Source: Cordia subcordata
Lineage: Eukaryota; Streptophyta; Magnoliopsida; Boraginales; Cordiaceae
Length of the DNA: 64,000 nt
Direction: 5' to 3'
Assembly: GCA_028554755.1 (NCBI GenBank)
Contig: JAPTOF010000009.1
Span: 3,514,501 to 3,578,500 of the forward strand
The position numbers were made by a program, and so were the translations under genes. Under the pieces are notes generated by a model. That model searched no databases, was not told the DNA's origin, and saw only the letters and a program-made list of their open reading frames with translations. Of the stretch, positions 23,748 through 36,862 are shown one piece after another (position 1 is the stretch's first letter; each line of letters opens with the position of its first letter).

Positions 23748-25091
23748 TGATGTGTGAGTATCGAGTTTTACACCCGCAAGTGTACGGATCGTTCGTGGTA
23801 TAGTGGATTCGAGTGCGGGTATCGTCTCTACAGGGAGGCTACCTTAGTTTAGTCTCTATGTGCTTGGGTGCCTTGAACTAGTTACGTGCATGTGTGTGCT
23901 TACTTTAGGATGGAAGGGAGCTCAAAGGGAAAATAAAAACTAATCTATAGAAGAACTTAAAGGAGCCAAACTAAGAAAGGAAAAAAACTAACAAAGAAGA
24001 AGGGGACCTAGGGCGATTGCATTGCATCTAGACTTGGGTTATGATAGCGGATGGGGTCTATCTAAGGCTTGGGACTTCTATTGTCGTTGTGTTGATCAGG
24101 GGCTCTCTTAACCAATACTAGTGGTTTAACCCGTTAGCTGGATTTAAAGCTAAGGGCCAATCCCTCCTAGTCTACACAATCCGTGCTTAGAACTTATCCT
24201 CTTAATTGGATTTAAAGCCAAGGACTAGCACTTAAACACTACGTGACATTAAGGCTCGATTAACCAACACTAACATGGGTGAGGGATACTCTAGTCTAGG
24301 TTAACTTATCCACTTGGTTGTATTTAAAGCCAAGGACTAACACCTAAACTCGACTAAGCATAGCATGTAACCTATTAGCTGGATTTAAAGCTAAAGCCTA
24401 CTTTACTAAGCAAAGCCATGCGATTAAGCACAATCACATCATCCATATAAGTAGATAAGAGCATTTGAAGCACAAATAACACATGCACATTCACTTAGGC
24501 ATTTTAACAAACACATAGACATGTTTGATTTCCAATACATAGACATATTGAATCATGGCATAAATTTATGTAAACAAACATGTATTAAGAGCCAAAGATC
24601 TACACAAATCCATTATTCAAAGCCCTAATCTAATATACAACAACAATCAACCCTAAATCTGGCCTAATCTAGCAACATCTTTACAAGAAATAGAGAAAGA
24701 ACAAGAAGAACTTCCCTAAATTCTTGCTTCCAAATCCGTACAAATCCTTCAAATCTTTGTCTAATGCTTCAATCCTAGCTTGGTATGGGGTTTAGATGGT
24801 GATTTAGGGTGTTTTGTGAACTGGGTAAAGGGTTAGGGTTTATTAGGATTTTAGAAAATAAAGATCCTTTCTTGAAAATGAGCTGAAACGAGCTTTCTAT
24901 AGATTTCTTCAGCGCACAGCCGGTCAACCTAGCCGGTCGCCCGGCTCCTTGAGGAACTCGATCAACTTAAATTCTTTATTCTCTGGAGCGACCGGTCGAC
25001 CTAGATGGTCGGCCGACTCTTCTTCTAAGTTGACCGGCTGGATCAGAATGATCTCTTCTTTATTCCTTTTCTTCTGGTCTTCATTCTTTAA
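23748..25091 (-). repeat. S-family LTR fragment
   Basis: Starts TGATGTGTGAGTATCGAG on the plus strand and is the reverse-orientation relative of the solo LTRs at 27576 and 59939. About 210-270 bases of the U3 end are missing; the break at about 25091 joins the 3' tail of element P. It has four hairpins (24134-24153, about 24207-24226, 24314-24333, 24375-24394) and palindromes at 24918-25040. Confidence 0.82.
24134..24394 (-). other. Four LTR hairpins with compensatory changes
   Basis: 24134-24153 and 24375-24394 read TTAGCTGGATTTAAAGCTAA: both arms changed together relative to TTGGC...GCCAA. 24314-24333 reads TTGGTTGTATTTAAAGCCAA, which would form a G-U pair in RNA. Confidence 0.8.
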
Positions 25092-25265
25092 AGGGAGGAT
25101 CCAAAGAGATTTGGGGATCTCTCCATAATAGGAATGCCCCATTCATGCTTTTTAGACTAACCTTGATAGTGAGTCAATCCTTTAGGTAATCCATTGCATC
25201 GGCTTTAGAAACAAACTTAAGATTGGACTTGCTTGGGGACAAGCAAGAAGAAGGTTTGGAGGTGT
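25092..25265 (+). other. 3' tail of element P
   Basis: No gene. Matches in reverse the 9300-9460 and 33460-33630 UTR: GGAGGATCCAAAGAGATTTGG, the hairpin CTTGCTTGGGGACAAGCAAG (about 25229-25248) and a purine run GAAGAAGGTTTGGAGGTG before the LTR. Confidence 0.8.
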
Positions 25266-27130
25266 TGATGTGTTGTGTTTTCGTGTGTGTTTGAATTGTT
25301 ATTTGTCTTTATTTTGGATGTGTATTAAGCTTAATAGTTGCATTAATGTCATACTTGTGCTAGGTATTGGCTTAAGCGTATACACCTGTACATAGTTGAG
25401 TTTAAAAGGTAAATGCTACATTAATGGCTTATTTTGGATGTTATAGGTGAGATTGAGGATTGTTTGAAGATCAATGAAAATGGAGATGGTTTGAACAAGG
25501 ATTGGAAGCATATTGAAGAGGAAAGTGGAAGAAAATTAAGTTTGGAGGCTTCTGGACAAAGGTCAAGACAATTGGAAGCAAAACGGAGCTAAAACGAAGC
25601 CAAAAGAGAGCAAAGAGGCACTACCGGAGCACAGGCTTCAAAGTACCGATGCACCGGCTCATTTTTTTGCCAAAAACAAAGAGCAAACTTCTACTACCAG
25701 AATAGAGGCCCCATTGGTACTGGTGTTCCAGTAGTCGCATTAATTAGCTATATAAGCCCGCTTTTGACCATTTTAAAAGACAATTAAGAAATATGCTTTC
25801 ACACCCATCTCCCCAACCCTAATTCCTCTTTCACTAACCTCTAACACACACACACTCACACACTTTTCACCTAGTTTTAAGCTCATTTGAAGGGTTTCAA
25901 ACACTTGGAACAAAGGCTACTCAAGGATTCTATACAAAAATTGCTAGGATGGAAAGGGAGTTTTCTATTCTCTTTTTCATCCTCTATCATATTATGTTTG
26001 AGTAGATTTGTTTAAGGTGACAACACTTGTGTAATGGGTTGATTCCACGCTTTTATATTATGGGATTCAATGGCTTAATGTATATACATATGCTATGCTT
26101 TTCTTGTTTCAATTGCTATTGTTCAATACATGCCTAGGTGTTTGATAATATGCCTATGAGAGTTGCATATGTATAAATTGAAGTCTATTTGATACTAAAC
26201 ACCTCTAATCCATTCTATAATCATGTCTATGTATTTATGTGTGGATCTTATTAAGTGGGTATTGCTTATATTCATGTCCATGTGTATGTTTGCATGCCTA
26301 GTAGTAAATATGACATCAACATTGCATACATGTTGGTTCAAAAGTGCTTTTAATGGTGTAATCCGAGCATGACGATGTTTGTTAGTCAAATAGGTCTCTT
26401 TATTCGTGAACACTTTGGCTTAAAACATGTATGAATGCGTTAATAGATCAAATCCCGTTATTGTGACCCTAGAATGATGAAGTATAATTAAAGGCTAGTC
26501 TAAATCGAGTCTTCTTTAGCTTTAAATCTAGTCAATAGGTTTCCGGGTAGATTTAGTCGACTCTAGCGGCACTAGGTCTTGGCTTTAAATCCAGCCAATG
26601 ATTTAGGTACTTGGGTAGGTTTGTTCTAGGTCACCTAGGAAGCTAGTTAATCACTTTTAAGGCCCTAGGTCATAAGGACCACGCTGTAGCTCTAGGAGGC
26701 GTCGCCTAGGGACAGACCCGTACCGAGTCCTAGGGGGAAATTAGGACATTAACTAAGCAACCTAGTAAAAGAGCAATTGATGATTAAGCCGTTCAATGTA
26801 ATCACATAGTATTGGAGTCTAGGATCACCCATTAACAAGTAGATGTCACCCTAATCCTTTCTATTTATTAGTTCTCTTTAGATAGCTTGTCTCTACATTT
26901 TCCATTCCCAAGGTGTAGTTTTATTTACTTTAGTTAGAGCTCCCAACCATCCAAAAATACCAAAAATAGTTAGTTTAAGTTTCCTTTTTGGCATTCTTTA
27001 GGACACACACATAGAATCCATCCGACAACATAGCCTCCATGTGGTTCGACACCCGTTCTCTCACATACTACACTGCATCGATCCGTGTGCTTGTAGGTAT
27101 TTAGACCTTGCACTTGAAAGACGACTATCA
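25266..27130 (+). repeat. 3' LTR of element P (about 1.87 kb)
   Basis: TGATGTGTTGTG to GACTATCA. It follows a polypurine tail, so it is a 3' LTR. It has mixed palindromes (about 25620-25735), TATATAAG at 25749-25756, a decayed hairpin near 26517 and a perfect one at 26579-26598. The rest of element P is not adjacent; the 6973-7411 fragment could be another part of it, but this is unproven. Confidence 0.83.
25749..25756 (+). promoter_or_regulatory. TATA box of the P LTR
   Basis: TATATAAG, downstream of the palindrome array. Confidence 0.55.
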
Positions 27131-27575
27131 GCATCTCCTTCAAGTCACGGCTCTCCTTTACTTCATTCACTCCCCACAAGATAACTCTATCTCCATCAAT
27201 TAATTAAATCAATCACAAAACCAACACTCTAGTTAACCAAGAGACAAACGACTCTATATGCATAAAAATTTAAAAATTTTCACCATTTTAAAGCACATAA
27301 TACGCATCTACCCAACAATAAAACCAAACTCCCACACCCTCATACATAAACTTTGCTTGTCCTCAAGCAAATAAAATATTATTACTCAACAAGCAAATAG
27401 GTAACACAAAGCAAGTAAGGATGGTAGGGACGGGGTAGATAAAAGAGGGACAAAAGGAGAAAGGATAGAGACAACCTTGCGCTCTTTTTGAAGCTTCTCG
27501 ATAATGGATAATAAATGATCTACTAATCCTTATTTCTCAACAAATTACAAACACTCAAAGCACACGATTAGTAGC
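27131..27575 (-). other. N2 3' UTR (continues at 29185-29590)
   Basis: Non-coding. Holds the hairpin TTTGCTTGTCCTCAAGCAAA (about 27353-27372). Across the solo LTR the sequence continues without a gap (GATTAGTAGC then ACTGCAATGCGAGC), matching 44340-44380 in N3. The post-ORF motif is at 29410-29465. Confidence 0.75.
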
Positions 27576-28025
27576 TGATGTGTGTCATTTGTGCATGTTT
27601 GCATCTAGTTTTTGCATGCATATTTAAGGGTGTTCAGAGCATAATTGAGTGCGCTTAGTATAAAGTTTATGCATATTTGTTAATATTCGTACTTAATGTA
27701 TTTAGGTGCATAAATACTATACTAAGTGTTATATTCCATGTTTTAGGAGTGTTTTGGAAGGGTTTAAGCGTATACGAGGAAGAAATGAGCTAACGGATGA
27801 AGACCAGAAGAAAAGAAATAAAGAAAAGAGCATTCTGATCCAGCCGGTCGGCTTAGATGAAGAGCCGGTCGACCTTCTCCAGAGAATAAAAGATTTAGAG
27901 CCGGTCGAGTTCCTCAAGATGCCGGTCGGCCGGCTAGGTCGACCGGCCAGTCCAGAGAGCATCAAGATTGAAGCCGGTCGAGCAAGAAAGAGGAGCCGGT
28001 CAACCGGCTGTGCGCGGAAGAAATC

Positions 28026-28033
28026 TATAAAAG
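28026..28033 (+). promoter_or_regulatory. TATA box of the S-family LTR
   Basis: TATAAAAG, 14 bases after the last palindrome half (CCGGTCAACCGGC). Confidence 0.65.
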
Positions 28034-28530
28034 CTCGTTTCAGCCCAATTTCGAGGGGGGGAACTTTTATTCTAAAATCTTAATAAACCCTAACCTCGAC
28101 CCACTACACAAAACACCCTAAACCATCATCTATACCCCACACCAAGCTAGGATTGAAGCATTAAACAAAGATTTGAAGGATTTGTACAGATTTGGAAGCA
28201 AGAATTTAGGGAAGTTCTTCTTGTTCTTTCTCTATTTCTTGTAAATATGTTGCTAGATTAGGCTAGATTTAGGGTTGATTGTTGTTGTATATAAGATTAG
28301 GGATTTGAATAATGGATTTGTGTAGATCTTTGGCTCTTAATGCATGTTTATTTACATAAATTTATGGCATGATTCAATATGTCTATGTATTGGAAATCAA
28401 ACATGTCTATGTGTTTGTTAAAATGCCTAAGTGAATATGCATGTGTTATTTATGCTTCAAATGCTCTTATCTACTTATATGGGTGATGTGATTGTGCTTA
28501 ATCTCGTGGCTTTGCTTAGTAGAGTAGGTT

Positions 28531-28791
28531 TTAGCTTTAAATCTAGCTAATAGGTTACATGCTATGCTTAGTCGAGTTTAGATGCTAGTCCTTGGCTTTA
28601 AATCCAGCCAAGTGGATAAGTTAACCTAGACTAGAGTATCCCTCACCCACGTTAGTGTTGGTTAATTGAGCTGTAATGTCACGTAGTGTTTAGGTGCTAG
28701 TCCTTGGCTTTAAATCCAGCCAAGAGGATAAGTTCTAAGCACAGATTGTGTAGGCTAGGAGGGATTGGCCCTTAGCTTTAAATCCAGCTAA
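28531..28791 (+). other. Four LTR hairpins
   Basis: 28531 TTAGCTTTAAATCTAGCTAA; 28592 and 28704 TTGGCTTTAAATCCAGCCAA; 28772 TTAGCTTTAAATCCAGCTAA. Arms stay complementary in all four although the stem sequence differs. Confidence 0.85.
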
Positions 28792-29589
28792 CGGGTTGAA
28801 CAACTAGTATTGGTTAAGAGAGCCCCCGATCAACACAACGGCAATAGAAGTCCCGAGCCTTAGATAGACCTCATCTGTTATCATAGCCCAAGTCTTGTTG
28901 CAATGCAATCGCCCTAGGTCCCCTTCTTCTTTATTAGTGTTTCCTTCCTTAGTTTGGCTCCTTTAAGTTCCTCCATAGATTAGTTTTTATTTTCCTTTTT
29001 CCGAGCTCCCTTCCATCCTAAAATAAGTACACACATGCACGTAGCTAGTTTAAGGCACCCGAGCACATAGAGACTAAACTAAGGTAGCCTCCCTGTTGAT
29101 TTGACCCCGCACTTGCACACACTATACTACACACGTCCCGTGCACTTGCGGGCTATTTAGGCTTGTGCTCAAATAGCGGCATCAGTAGCACTGCAATGCG
29201 AGCTTGCATTGGCATCATTGAATCATAAACGAGGTGTATAAGAAATGGGAAATGATAGAGAGGGTCATCACTTGGGAAGGTGAAAAAGAAAACAAACAAA
29301 AAGAAAAATGGAAATCAAGGAAGGTAAAAAAGAAAACAAGTATAATAAGTAAAAACAAGAAAAATGAAAACAATTAAAAGACAAGGAAAATAAGAAAGTA
29401 TACACATGTCTACGGTGCCTCCTAGTAGCTCTGGATTTAACGCCTCTAGTCGGGCTCCAATGTTAGAGCAAATCATGTTTAAAATTGTGAGGCAGAAATG
29501 CATAATGCACCCTTTATCAATATCCAACCCTGAACTATCAAATGAGAAAGTGCGCATAAGTGTGGAAGGTGTCATGCATAAATGTGAAA

Positions 29590-31279
29590 GATAATGCCTC
29601 TTTTGCTCTTTAACTAAACACCCATGGCTATTTTTTATAATCAAACGCTAGGAACATGTCCTTCTCGTGGGTTAATGATAAGTCTAATCCATGCAACATG
29701 GGAGAAGTGCTATCTAACCCTAGATGAAAGTATTCTATCCATGAAGGCACAAATGTGAGCTCTAAAGAAAGAGGCTTAATGGAATGGGAAAGGGGAATAG
29801 GAACGACATTTGGAGAAGAAGGAGCAATGATAAGGGAAGTGGATGTATTTCACTCTTCTTCTCCACAAGAAATGTTATGATCAAACCTAGGTTGTTCTAA
29901 CTTCTCACGAGGGGTGGATTTGATCTTAATGGGCTCTATTTCCATCAATGATTCATCAAACATCCAAAAAGACCCATAGATCATTTCTCCAAGCACACTA
30001 ATTTCTTTCTTAGGTGTCTTCTTAGAGTTGCTACTTGCCTCAACACAATGATTCTTAACTCCAAGAGACTTATCATTGATGTCTTGTTTTCCCTAATGGA
30101 TGACTCTAAACCTTTACTAGCTAAAGTCTCTTCACATTCATCGTTAGTGGGTGTCATCTTACCATCATGTTCTTCATATGAGATAGGCACATATGAAGGG
30201 GACAATGGAGACTCAAAGGATTCTGGGTCATGCATGGATGAATGCTCAAGGTAGGATGTACCCTAGACTCCTTGAATGAGGACTTGAACTGCAAATGAGT
30301 ACTATGATCATCAGACTCAATCTTCAAGTGTAAGAAATATGTTGGATGAGGAGAAAGGATAAGCTCATGCGACTTAATGGAGGGCGTTGAAAAGGTAGGA
30401 GGATAGGGTACTATTTCCTCTAAAACATATCCATAAGTGTCATCAAGAACCAAACTATAATCAAACTCATCTTCATCCTTACTACATGATGTTATCTCTC
30501 CATTAACCTTTCTTTCTAATTGTCTCTCCAAGGCATCATTATTTTCACCTCTATTTCTCTTATCTTTAGGTCTCTCTCCTATCTTTTCAACCTGATCTAA
30601 TGCCATCTCAACACTTTTAACAATGGGCTGCTTACTCTCAATCTCTTTCCTAAAGCACTCAACTCGATAGTTGAATTGTTGCATCAATCTAATAGTTTAT
30701 CTTTGTTAGATTGGAGGAGGGGTGGGAGATAATCAATCTTTTCATCACGTGTAAGAGACCTAAAAGAAAAGAGTTCAACTGTGTTGGAATGGGAAATCTC
30801 GTGACTGGAAACACAATAAGCACAACCATTATAATACTCGAAGAAAGGATGGGTGGGAAAAAATGGTGTGAATGATCGACTCTCAATGTATAGAGATTGA
30901 CCAAATGAAGAGTCATCTTGACCCCAATATGTAGATGCATAGGCACATGATTACCAAGGGCATTGCACATTACATGCAATCGAGAATAAGGGTGAAAGAT
31001 AGGGCAAGTATTGGAATCATGAGCATGGCTTCCACAATGATTGCAATAACAAGAATATACATCCCTATAGTTATGATATCTAAATGAAGATGTAAGAGAT
31101 GATGCATGACTATAGGGGTCATAGTTAGCATTAGCCCTAGATTGGGGATTTTGAAGGGGACAAAAGAACGTTTGATGCATATAACTTCCATACACACGAC
31201 ATGCATTAGGAACATGTTCAGGTAGTGGGGAAGAGGATATTAAGGACCACCAAGAAGCATTAAGGTCACTCATATTCAA
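29590..31279 (-). pseudogene. N2 double zinc-knuckle ORF with acidic linker region
   Basis: Starts MNMSDLNASWWSLISSSP at 31279. The first knuckle has lost one Cys (CRVYGSYMHQTFFC); the second is intact (CNHCGSHAHDSNTC, about 31060-31019). A short deletion removes the YHAFSYW part; WGQDD is readable in another frame near 30930. The second open block (30687-30154) has MMQQFNYRVECFRKEIES, MALDQVEKIGERP and DYSLVLDDTYGYVLEEIVPYPP. The third (30235-29981) has NDECEETLASKGLESSIRENKTS, which aligns with DEFIEAFDKILARVDLETPIEE in element D. A degraded match to the end of the D linker lies near 29600-29760. It is the best conserved long example, but frameshifts break it at least twice. Confidence 0.75.
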
Positions 31280-31424
31280 TCAAGCACAAGTAATCCTCCA
31301 AACAGAGCACAACATTAACTTTTAATTTTTTTTAATTAATCCGAATAAATAAAGCATGAAAAGAAAATATAAAACAACACATAATAGGAACGCAAATCAA
31401 AGAAACCAAACAATCGTTGCCTCT

Positions 31425-33456
31425 TGATGCTTCTTGCTAATTAAGCACTAAGCCTTAATTAAAAGCCTGCAAGTGCACAGATCATGTAGTCTAATGTGCA
31501 AAAGCAAGGTCGATCCCTCAGGGAGGCGGGAAATGGGGAATGAAAGCTAAATGTGTGTCCTAGAAAACTAGAAAGAAGATAAGCTAAACTAAGAATTCAT
31601 TTTGGTCATTTTAGATGTGAAGGGAGCTCAAAGTAAATTAAACTATTCTAAACAAACTAAATAAAATAAAGGTAAGAAAAAACAAGCAAGTAAAAAGGGA
31701 ATTAACACAAGAAATAGGACAATGGGTGAAATCCGCTTAACTATGGGTGATTTGGGTACTAACTTGGCTATAGGACTACCTTTGATGGTTTTCTCCAAGA
31801 AGGGTGCTCTAAGCTAGGAATCTAATCAACCTCTCCTACAATCTCTAGACTTGGTGCGAGTCTATCCCTAGGTGCTAGCTACCTAGAAGTATAGCTTGGT
31901 CCTTATGAACTAAGGCACGGATTAGCTAATTACGTTCCTAGGTGATGATAATTGGTCTTACCCTAGGTTCTAACTCATTGGATGGATTTAAAGCTAAGAA
32001 CTAGGCTTCTTAAAGTCAATTAAGCTAGCTCAACACCTATTGGCTAGGTTTAAAACCAAAGAAGACTAAACTAGGCGTAATTACTAGTGAAACACCACCA
32101 ATCATATCATCATGCAAGTAGGATTTAACAATGAAGCACATCATACATGTTCTCGAGCATGGTACAAATGAATATACAGCATATTCTAGTCCTAAATACT
32201 TAGACATATTTAGGTCATACTAATTTACGCATTAGAATCCCACATGTATGTCATAGAAGCTAAAATTGATATTAATGTATGTAAAAACACACATAGACAT
32301 GTATAGCTACAAGACCCACTTCATGGGATCACTACATAAACACCTCGACATGCTCATATAATGATTTAAAAGTGTTAAATAGCAATCAAGCCTCTAAATA
32401 TATATGTTCTTTCACCTAGGCATATCAACAAACACATAGACATGTATGTAAGTAGCCATTGAAGCATTAAGAGCAAACATATATATTAAACCATCAAAAT
32501 CTCATAGCAAAGTAATACTCAATCAACCCGTAATACAAGCCTCAATCACCCATAAAAGATCTATTCTAATATAGAGAAAACTAAGTACAAAAGGAGAAAG
32601 ATGAACCTCCCTTTCATGCTTAGCTTTGCTCTTCAAATCCTTGTCTTGATCTTGCAATTACAAGTGTTAAAACCCTAATTAAAAGCTTGAATCTAGGTGT
32701 ATTTATGTGTGATTTAGTGTGTGAGAGGTGGTTTTAAGTGGATTTTGGGTTTTGGGAAAATGAGTGTTTGATTTGGGTGTTCTTTTCTTTCAAAAAGGGC
32801 TGAAAAGTGGCTTTAATAGAGCTTTCAGGGCGTCTAGCCGGGGGCCCAACCGGTCGTCCGGCTTTGGGGCTAAGTTGTCCGGCTAAAATTGGCCCAGATT
32901 CTGATTCGGCCAGTTGACCTCAGCCGGTCGACCGGCCTTGACAGGAGGTCGACCGGTCTTGACAGTAAAATGTCCATATCTTCTTCGTTTTGGCTCCGAT
33001 TTGCGCACCATTTTTTTTTTCATGGCTTTGTATCGTTGTGGGGGATCTCCCAAGCCATATTTTGCACCCTAAAATATGTCCAAAATTTTTCCATGTCCTT
33101 TTTAGGTTGCAAGCTCTGAATTTGGTTTGCATTGCGCTCGGTTTCGCCTCGGTCGCTCCTTCTTTCACCTGGCCACTTCCAAATGCACTTTTCTTCATTC
33201 CTTCATGTCTAAAACACCCTTGGCTTAGTTCCACACACCAAGTACCCTCAATTAAGCTCTAATTATCTCTCCAAATCACACCTAAAATAAGTAATAAACG
33301 CGCATTAGTGTAGCATTTAAGTCTTAACTTCAACTATAAACATGTAAACTCTAATATGCATAAGTATGACCTAAATGTTAAACTAATGCATCAAATGAAG
33401 CTCAAAACACCTCAAAACAAGTATATAATTGCAATATATAAACAACAAACACATCA
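31425..33456 (-). repeat. 3' LTR of element D
   Basis: TGATGC to CATCA; preceded on the minus strand by the hairpin-purine module at 33457-33500. Palindromes lie at 32835-32965. Hairpins near 31978-31998 and 32038-32058 are decayed. Confidence 0.93.
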
Positions 33457-34926
33457 ACACCCCCAAACCTTCTCCTTGCTTGTCCTCAAGCAAGCTCAAT
33501 CTTAAATTTATTTCTATAGTTGATACAATAGACTGCCTAAAGGATTGACTCGCTATCAAGGATAATCTAAGAAGCATGAAGGGGGCATTCCTATTGTGGA
33601 GATATCTCCAAATCTCTTTGGATCCTCCCTCAACTCATAAGGGGTCTCATTCCTCGTGGGAATTTCCCGAGTAGCCAAGCCACCATAAGCCTAGGATTCT
33701 AACTCACGCACTCGAGATGTTGATATTTCGTGCTCCCTCAACTAACATGGCCTCCTCAACATGCACCAAGCCTTAAAGACAAGAAGAGATAATATACAAA
33801 CACAATGGCTTATAAAAAGCCTTATTCACGTATCTACAAAGATGATAACTTGTGCTAAGTTAACATTGTGCCACTTATGCACTTATTCACTAACTTTTTG
33901 GTGCCTTTGGCTTTTTCTCTTTTTCACTTCATTTCATATTATATATATATATATATTTGTACCTTTTTGCCTTTTTTATTTTTTATTTTTTGGATTTTTC
34001 ATGCTTTGTATTGTATTCACAAAAAAAAGAAAAGGAAAGGCTTAGGCACATAAAAAAAAAACCAATCAAGGAAGGGGCACTCACATCAATAACCTTTTTC
34101 CAACACTCTTTCCTACCAAGCTATGGGGTGGCTACAACGGTTATTCTTTCAAGATTCTCACTCCCCACAACTTTGAAGGGCATCCCCTCCAAGACTTAGT
34201 TTTCAAACCACTCTATTCACTTCCCCACAATGCCTCTCATCTTCATAAATCAATAAAGTCAATCACAAAAGCTAACACAATGATCAACAAAGAAATAAAT
34301 GACTCTACATGCATCAAAATTGAAAAATTTTCACCATTTTTAAGCACATAATGCAATCTACCCTAAGAAAGATATATAACAAAAAAGCCAAATTCCCACA
34401 CCCCCAAACCTAAAATTTGCTTGTCCTCAAGCAAATAGATCAAAACACATAAACAAGCAAATTGCAATTACAAAACAAGTAAGGGTGGCGGGGATGGGGT
34501 AAAAACATGGGGAACAAGTGGAGAAAGGATAGATACAACCTTGCATTTTCTTCAAAGCTTTCCATGCAAATGATAAATCACCATACTACTAACCCTGTGA
34601 CTCATAATTCACAAGCACTCATAAAGAAAACAAGATTAGTAGCATTGCCTATGCAGGCTTACAGTGGCTTGTGCAATAATGAGCAAAGGTGTGCCTTATG
34701 GGACAAAGGATCAAGGTTCAACACTTTGGTTTGGGTGTAAGAAAGAGAAAGAAAATAGAAGAAAGGAAAATGAGCAAGTGCAAAATTGCAAAAAAAATTT
34801 AACCTAGGTTGCCTCCTAGTAGTGCTAACCACAATGCCGTCAGCCAGGCAATCATCAACTCATCACTAAATATCTAGGGTGCCTCCTAGTAGCGCTGGAT
34901 TTAACGCCTCCAGCCAGGCGGTAATG
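33457..34926 (-). other. 3' UTR of element D with two polypurine-hairpin modules
   Basis: No gene. Module 1 at 33457-33500 (ACACCCCCAAACC then CTTGCTTGTCCTCAAGCAAG) adjoins the LTR. Module 2 at about 34395-34430 (CACACCCCCAAACC then TTTGCTTGTCCTCAAGCAAA) is about 940 bases inside. Two different post-ORF motifs stand in tandem at 34803-34860 and 34873-34925. Short open frames here are AT-rich noise. Confidence 0.82.
33938..33956. repeat. TA microsatellite in the D 3' UTR
   Basis: Short TA repeat at the place where element M has a longer one. Confidence 0.85.
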
Positions 34927-36862
34927 TTAGGGCCAATGATGCTTGTAGTCCTTGAGCACAGATTGGCATACAAACCTATCAAGACACAACTCAGAAGAAA
35001 TAGGATCATGTGGTATTAGATCAATTAAATCATGCACATCATAATCCTTTTTAAGCACACATGAAAAAGGGATAAGAAAGAAACCCGACACATCAAATAT
35101 AGAAGAAGAATGCTCCAAGGTATCATAGGGCATGGAAAAATCTAAAGATCTAAGTCCCTTGTTCTTCTCCAATCCTATCCTAGCAAGCTCGGTTTCCACC
35201 ACTAACCATCCTATTGCTTTCTTTTGATGATCAAGGGCTCTCAACACCCTGTGCCCATGGGTTGATGAAGCATGTAAAGCATAAAGAATGGGGGGAGTAT
35301 GAACAAGCCCTGCATGAATGTGCTTCCAATGGGATGGTATAAAAATGAGCTCACTAGGGAAAGACTTAATGGGAGGAAGGAGGAAAGAATCATCAAATGA
35401 AATAGGATTGGATGAGATGAAATCAAAGGGAGAGAAAAAAGGAATGGGCCCAGAAGAGGAAGAATCAAAAGTAGAGGTCATAGGTTCTCTCTCGCTAAGA
35501 GCCAACTCGTGTTTACCCAAGAAACAGTTCACCTCATCAAGTAATTCCCTAGTAGAGAGTTTAGAAGAAGGTTCCAATAAGGATTTATCAAAAACACTTA
35601 AGGACCCATATATCATGATCTCTAGTTCCTCAATCTCCTCTTTAAAGGTCTTCATGTATTTATCATTTACTCCAACATCGAAATCTACAACTCCAATGGA
35701 CCTATTGGGCCTAGAATCAAGGATAGGTATGATGCTCTCCTCAATGGGTGTCTCTAAATCCACTCTAGCTAATATCTTGTCAAATGCTTCAATAAATTCA
35801 TCGCTAGCGGATTTCTTCTCACAACTATATTCATTAATACAAGATTCCATCACATGCACCTTAAAACCTCTATTTTCATCTCCTCCTTCAAGATTAATAC
35901 TATGTGTGCAATCATAATGGTCTATGCCTCTCATATCAAGATTGAAAGAATTAACCTCAAAGGAGTTATTAAGCCTAGAATCATCATCCCTAGAAATAGG
36001 GGCTACACTTTCCTGCACAAAGGTCTCTCGATCAAGGTTAGGTAAGATGCCCTTAAGCTTTCTCAATTCATCATTCTCGATCATGGACTTCTTAACATTG
36101 CCCTCAACAAATGGGTCTATCACCTTGACCATAAAGCAATCTTCCTCATTATTTTCTCCACCTATACTAACCTTGTTCACTGTCTCTGCCACTTTCATGG
36201 AAGACCTCAAATTCCCAAATTTCATTTCTAATAGCCCTGACCTACAATGAATGATAGCATCCGCAATAGCAAGGAAGGGGCGACCTAAGAGAACGGGAGT
36301 GGAATGCCTAGAGTCATGACCCACATTTATATCAACCACTATGAAATCTACGGGGTACACAAACTCTCCTACCTGAACTAGCACATCTTCTACTACTCCC
36401 TTAGGTCTCCTCTCACATTGATCAGCTAGCTGAAGGGTAACATGCGTGGGGGACAAGTCTCCTATACCTAGCTGCTGGTAGACTGAGTAGGGAATAAGGT
36501 TCACACTGGACCCTAAGTCTAGCAAGGCGTGATTAATCTGGGTCTCTCGAATCCTACAAGGAATAGTGAAAGCTCCGAGGTCACTCAACTTGGCCGGAAG
36601 GCCTGAAGTACAAATGCTACTCACCTTCTCCGTGAGCTTCACCTTCTTCGGCATAGTTGATGTCCTACGCTTCCTTGCACAGAGATATTTGAAAAACTTA
36701 GAGTAGGAGGGAATAGAACGAACTACATTTATCAAAGGAAGATTGACCTTTAGGTCTTTGAGATGCTCTAAGACTCTGAGAAACCTAGTATCCTCATTAG
36801 GTGAAGACTTCGCTAAGGAAGAAAGATAAGGAACTCTAGGCCTAATACCCCTAGACTCATGG
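34927..36862 (-). CDS. Element D protease plus long linker ending at the RT entry motif
   Basis: One open frame of over 600 codons, continuing upstream of 36735 to a frameshift near 36865. First comes the Athila aspartic protease: SSICTSGLPAKLSDLGAF, active site D-L-G-S-S at 36505-36519 (intact), flap-side block TLQLADQ, and LLGRPFLAIADAIIHCRSG. Then about 400 residues of acidic linker: DEFIEAFDKILARVDLETP, IMIYGSLSVFDKSLLEP, FPSELIFIPSHWKHIHAGL. It ends VLRALDHQKKAIGWLVVE plus about 90 residues of no known match. The block ending in KKAIGW aligns with the RT N-terminal edge of E1 (RKHKKAIGWIIDD), so pol was lost just past that point. It stops at 34927, immediately before the post-ORF motif. 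Only the protease role is supported; the linker role is unknown. Confidence 0.82.

Larger units (their letters stand above)
27576..29184 (+). mobile_element. S-family solo LTR (1609 bp) with perfect TSD
   Basis: TGATGTGTGTC to GGCATCA, flanked by GTAGC at 27571-27575 and again at 29185-29189. It contains no internal region, so it is a solo LTR left after recombination between two LTRs. U3 palindromes are at 27842-28012, TATAAAAG at 28026-28033, and four hairpins at 28531-28550, 28592-28611, 28704-28723 and 28772-28791. Confidence 0.93.

Noticed and set aside
7412..25091. A single large insertion splitting a plus-strand element whose halves are 6973-7411 and 25092-27130
   Set aside because: No matching target duplication is found, about 200 bases of UTR are missing between the halves, and both ends of the interval are truncated pieces; deletions and several events fit better.
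27842..28012. Regular palindromic repeats resembling a CRISPR array
   Set aside because: Units are short, spacing is irregular, the spacer-like parts are conserved between LTR copies, there are no cas genes, and the DNA is plant nuclear.
34927..36735. Host gene for a novel 600-residue protein
   Set aside because: It lies between gag and the 3' UTR of an LTR element and its first third is a retroelement protease.
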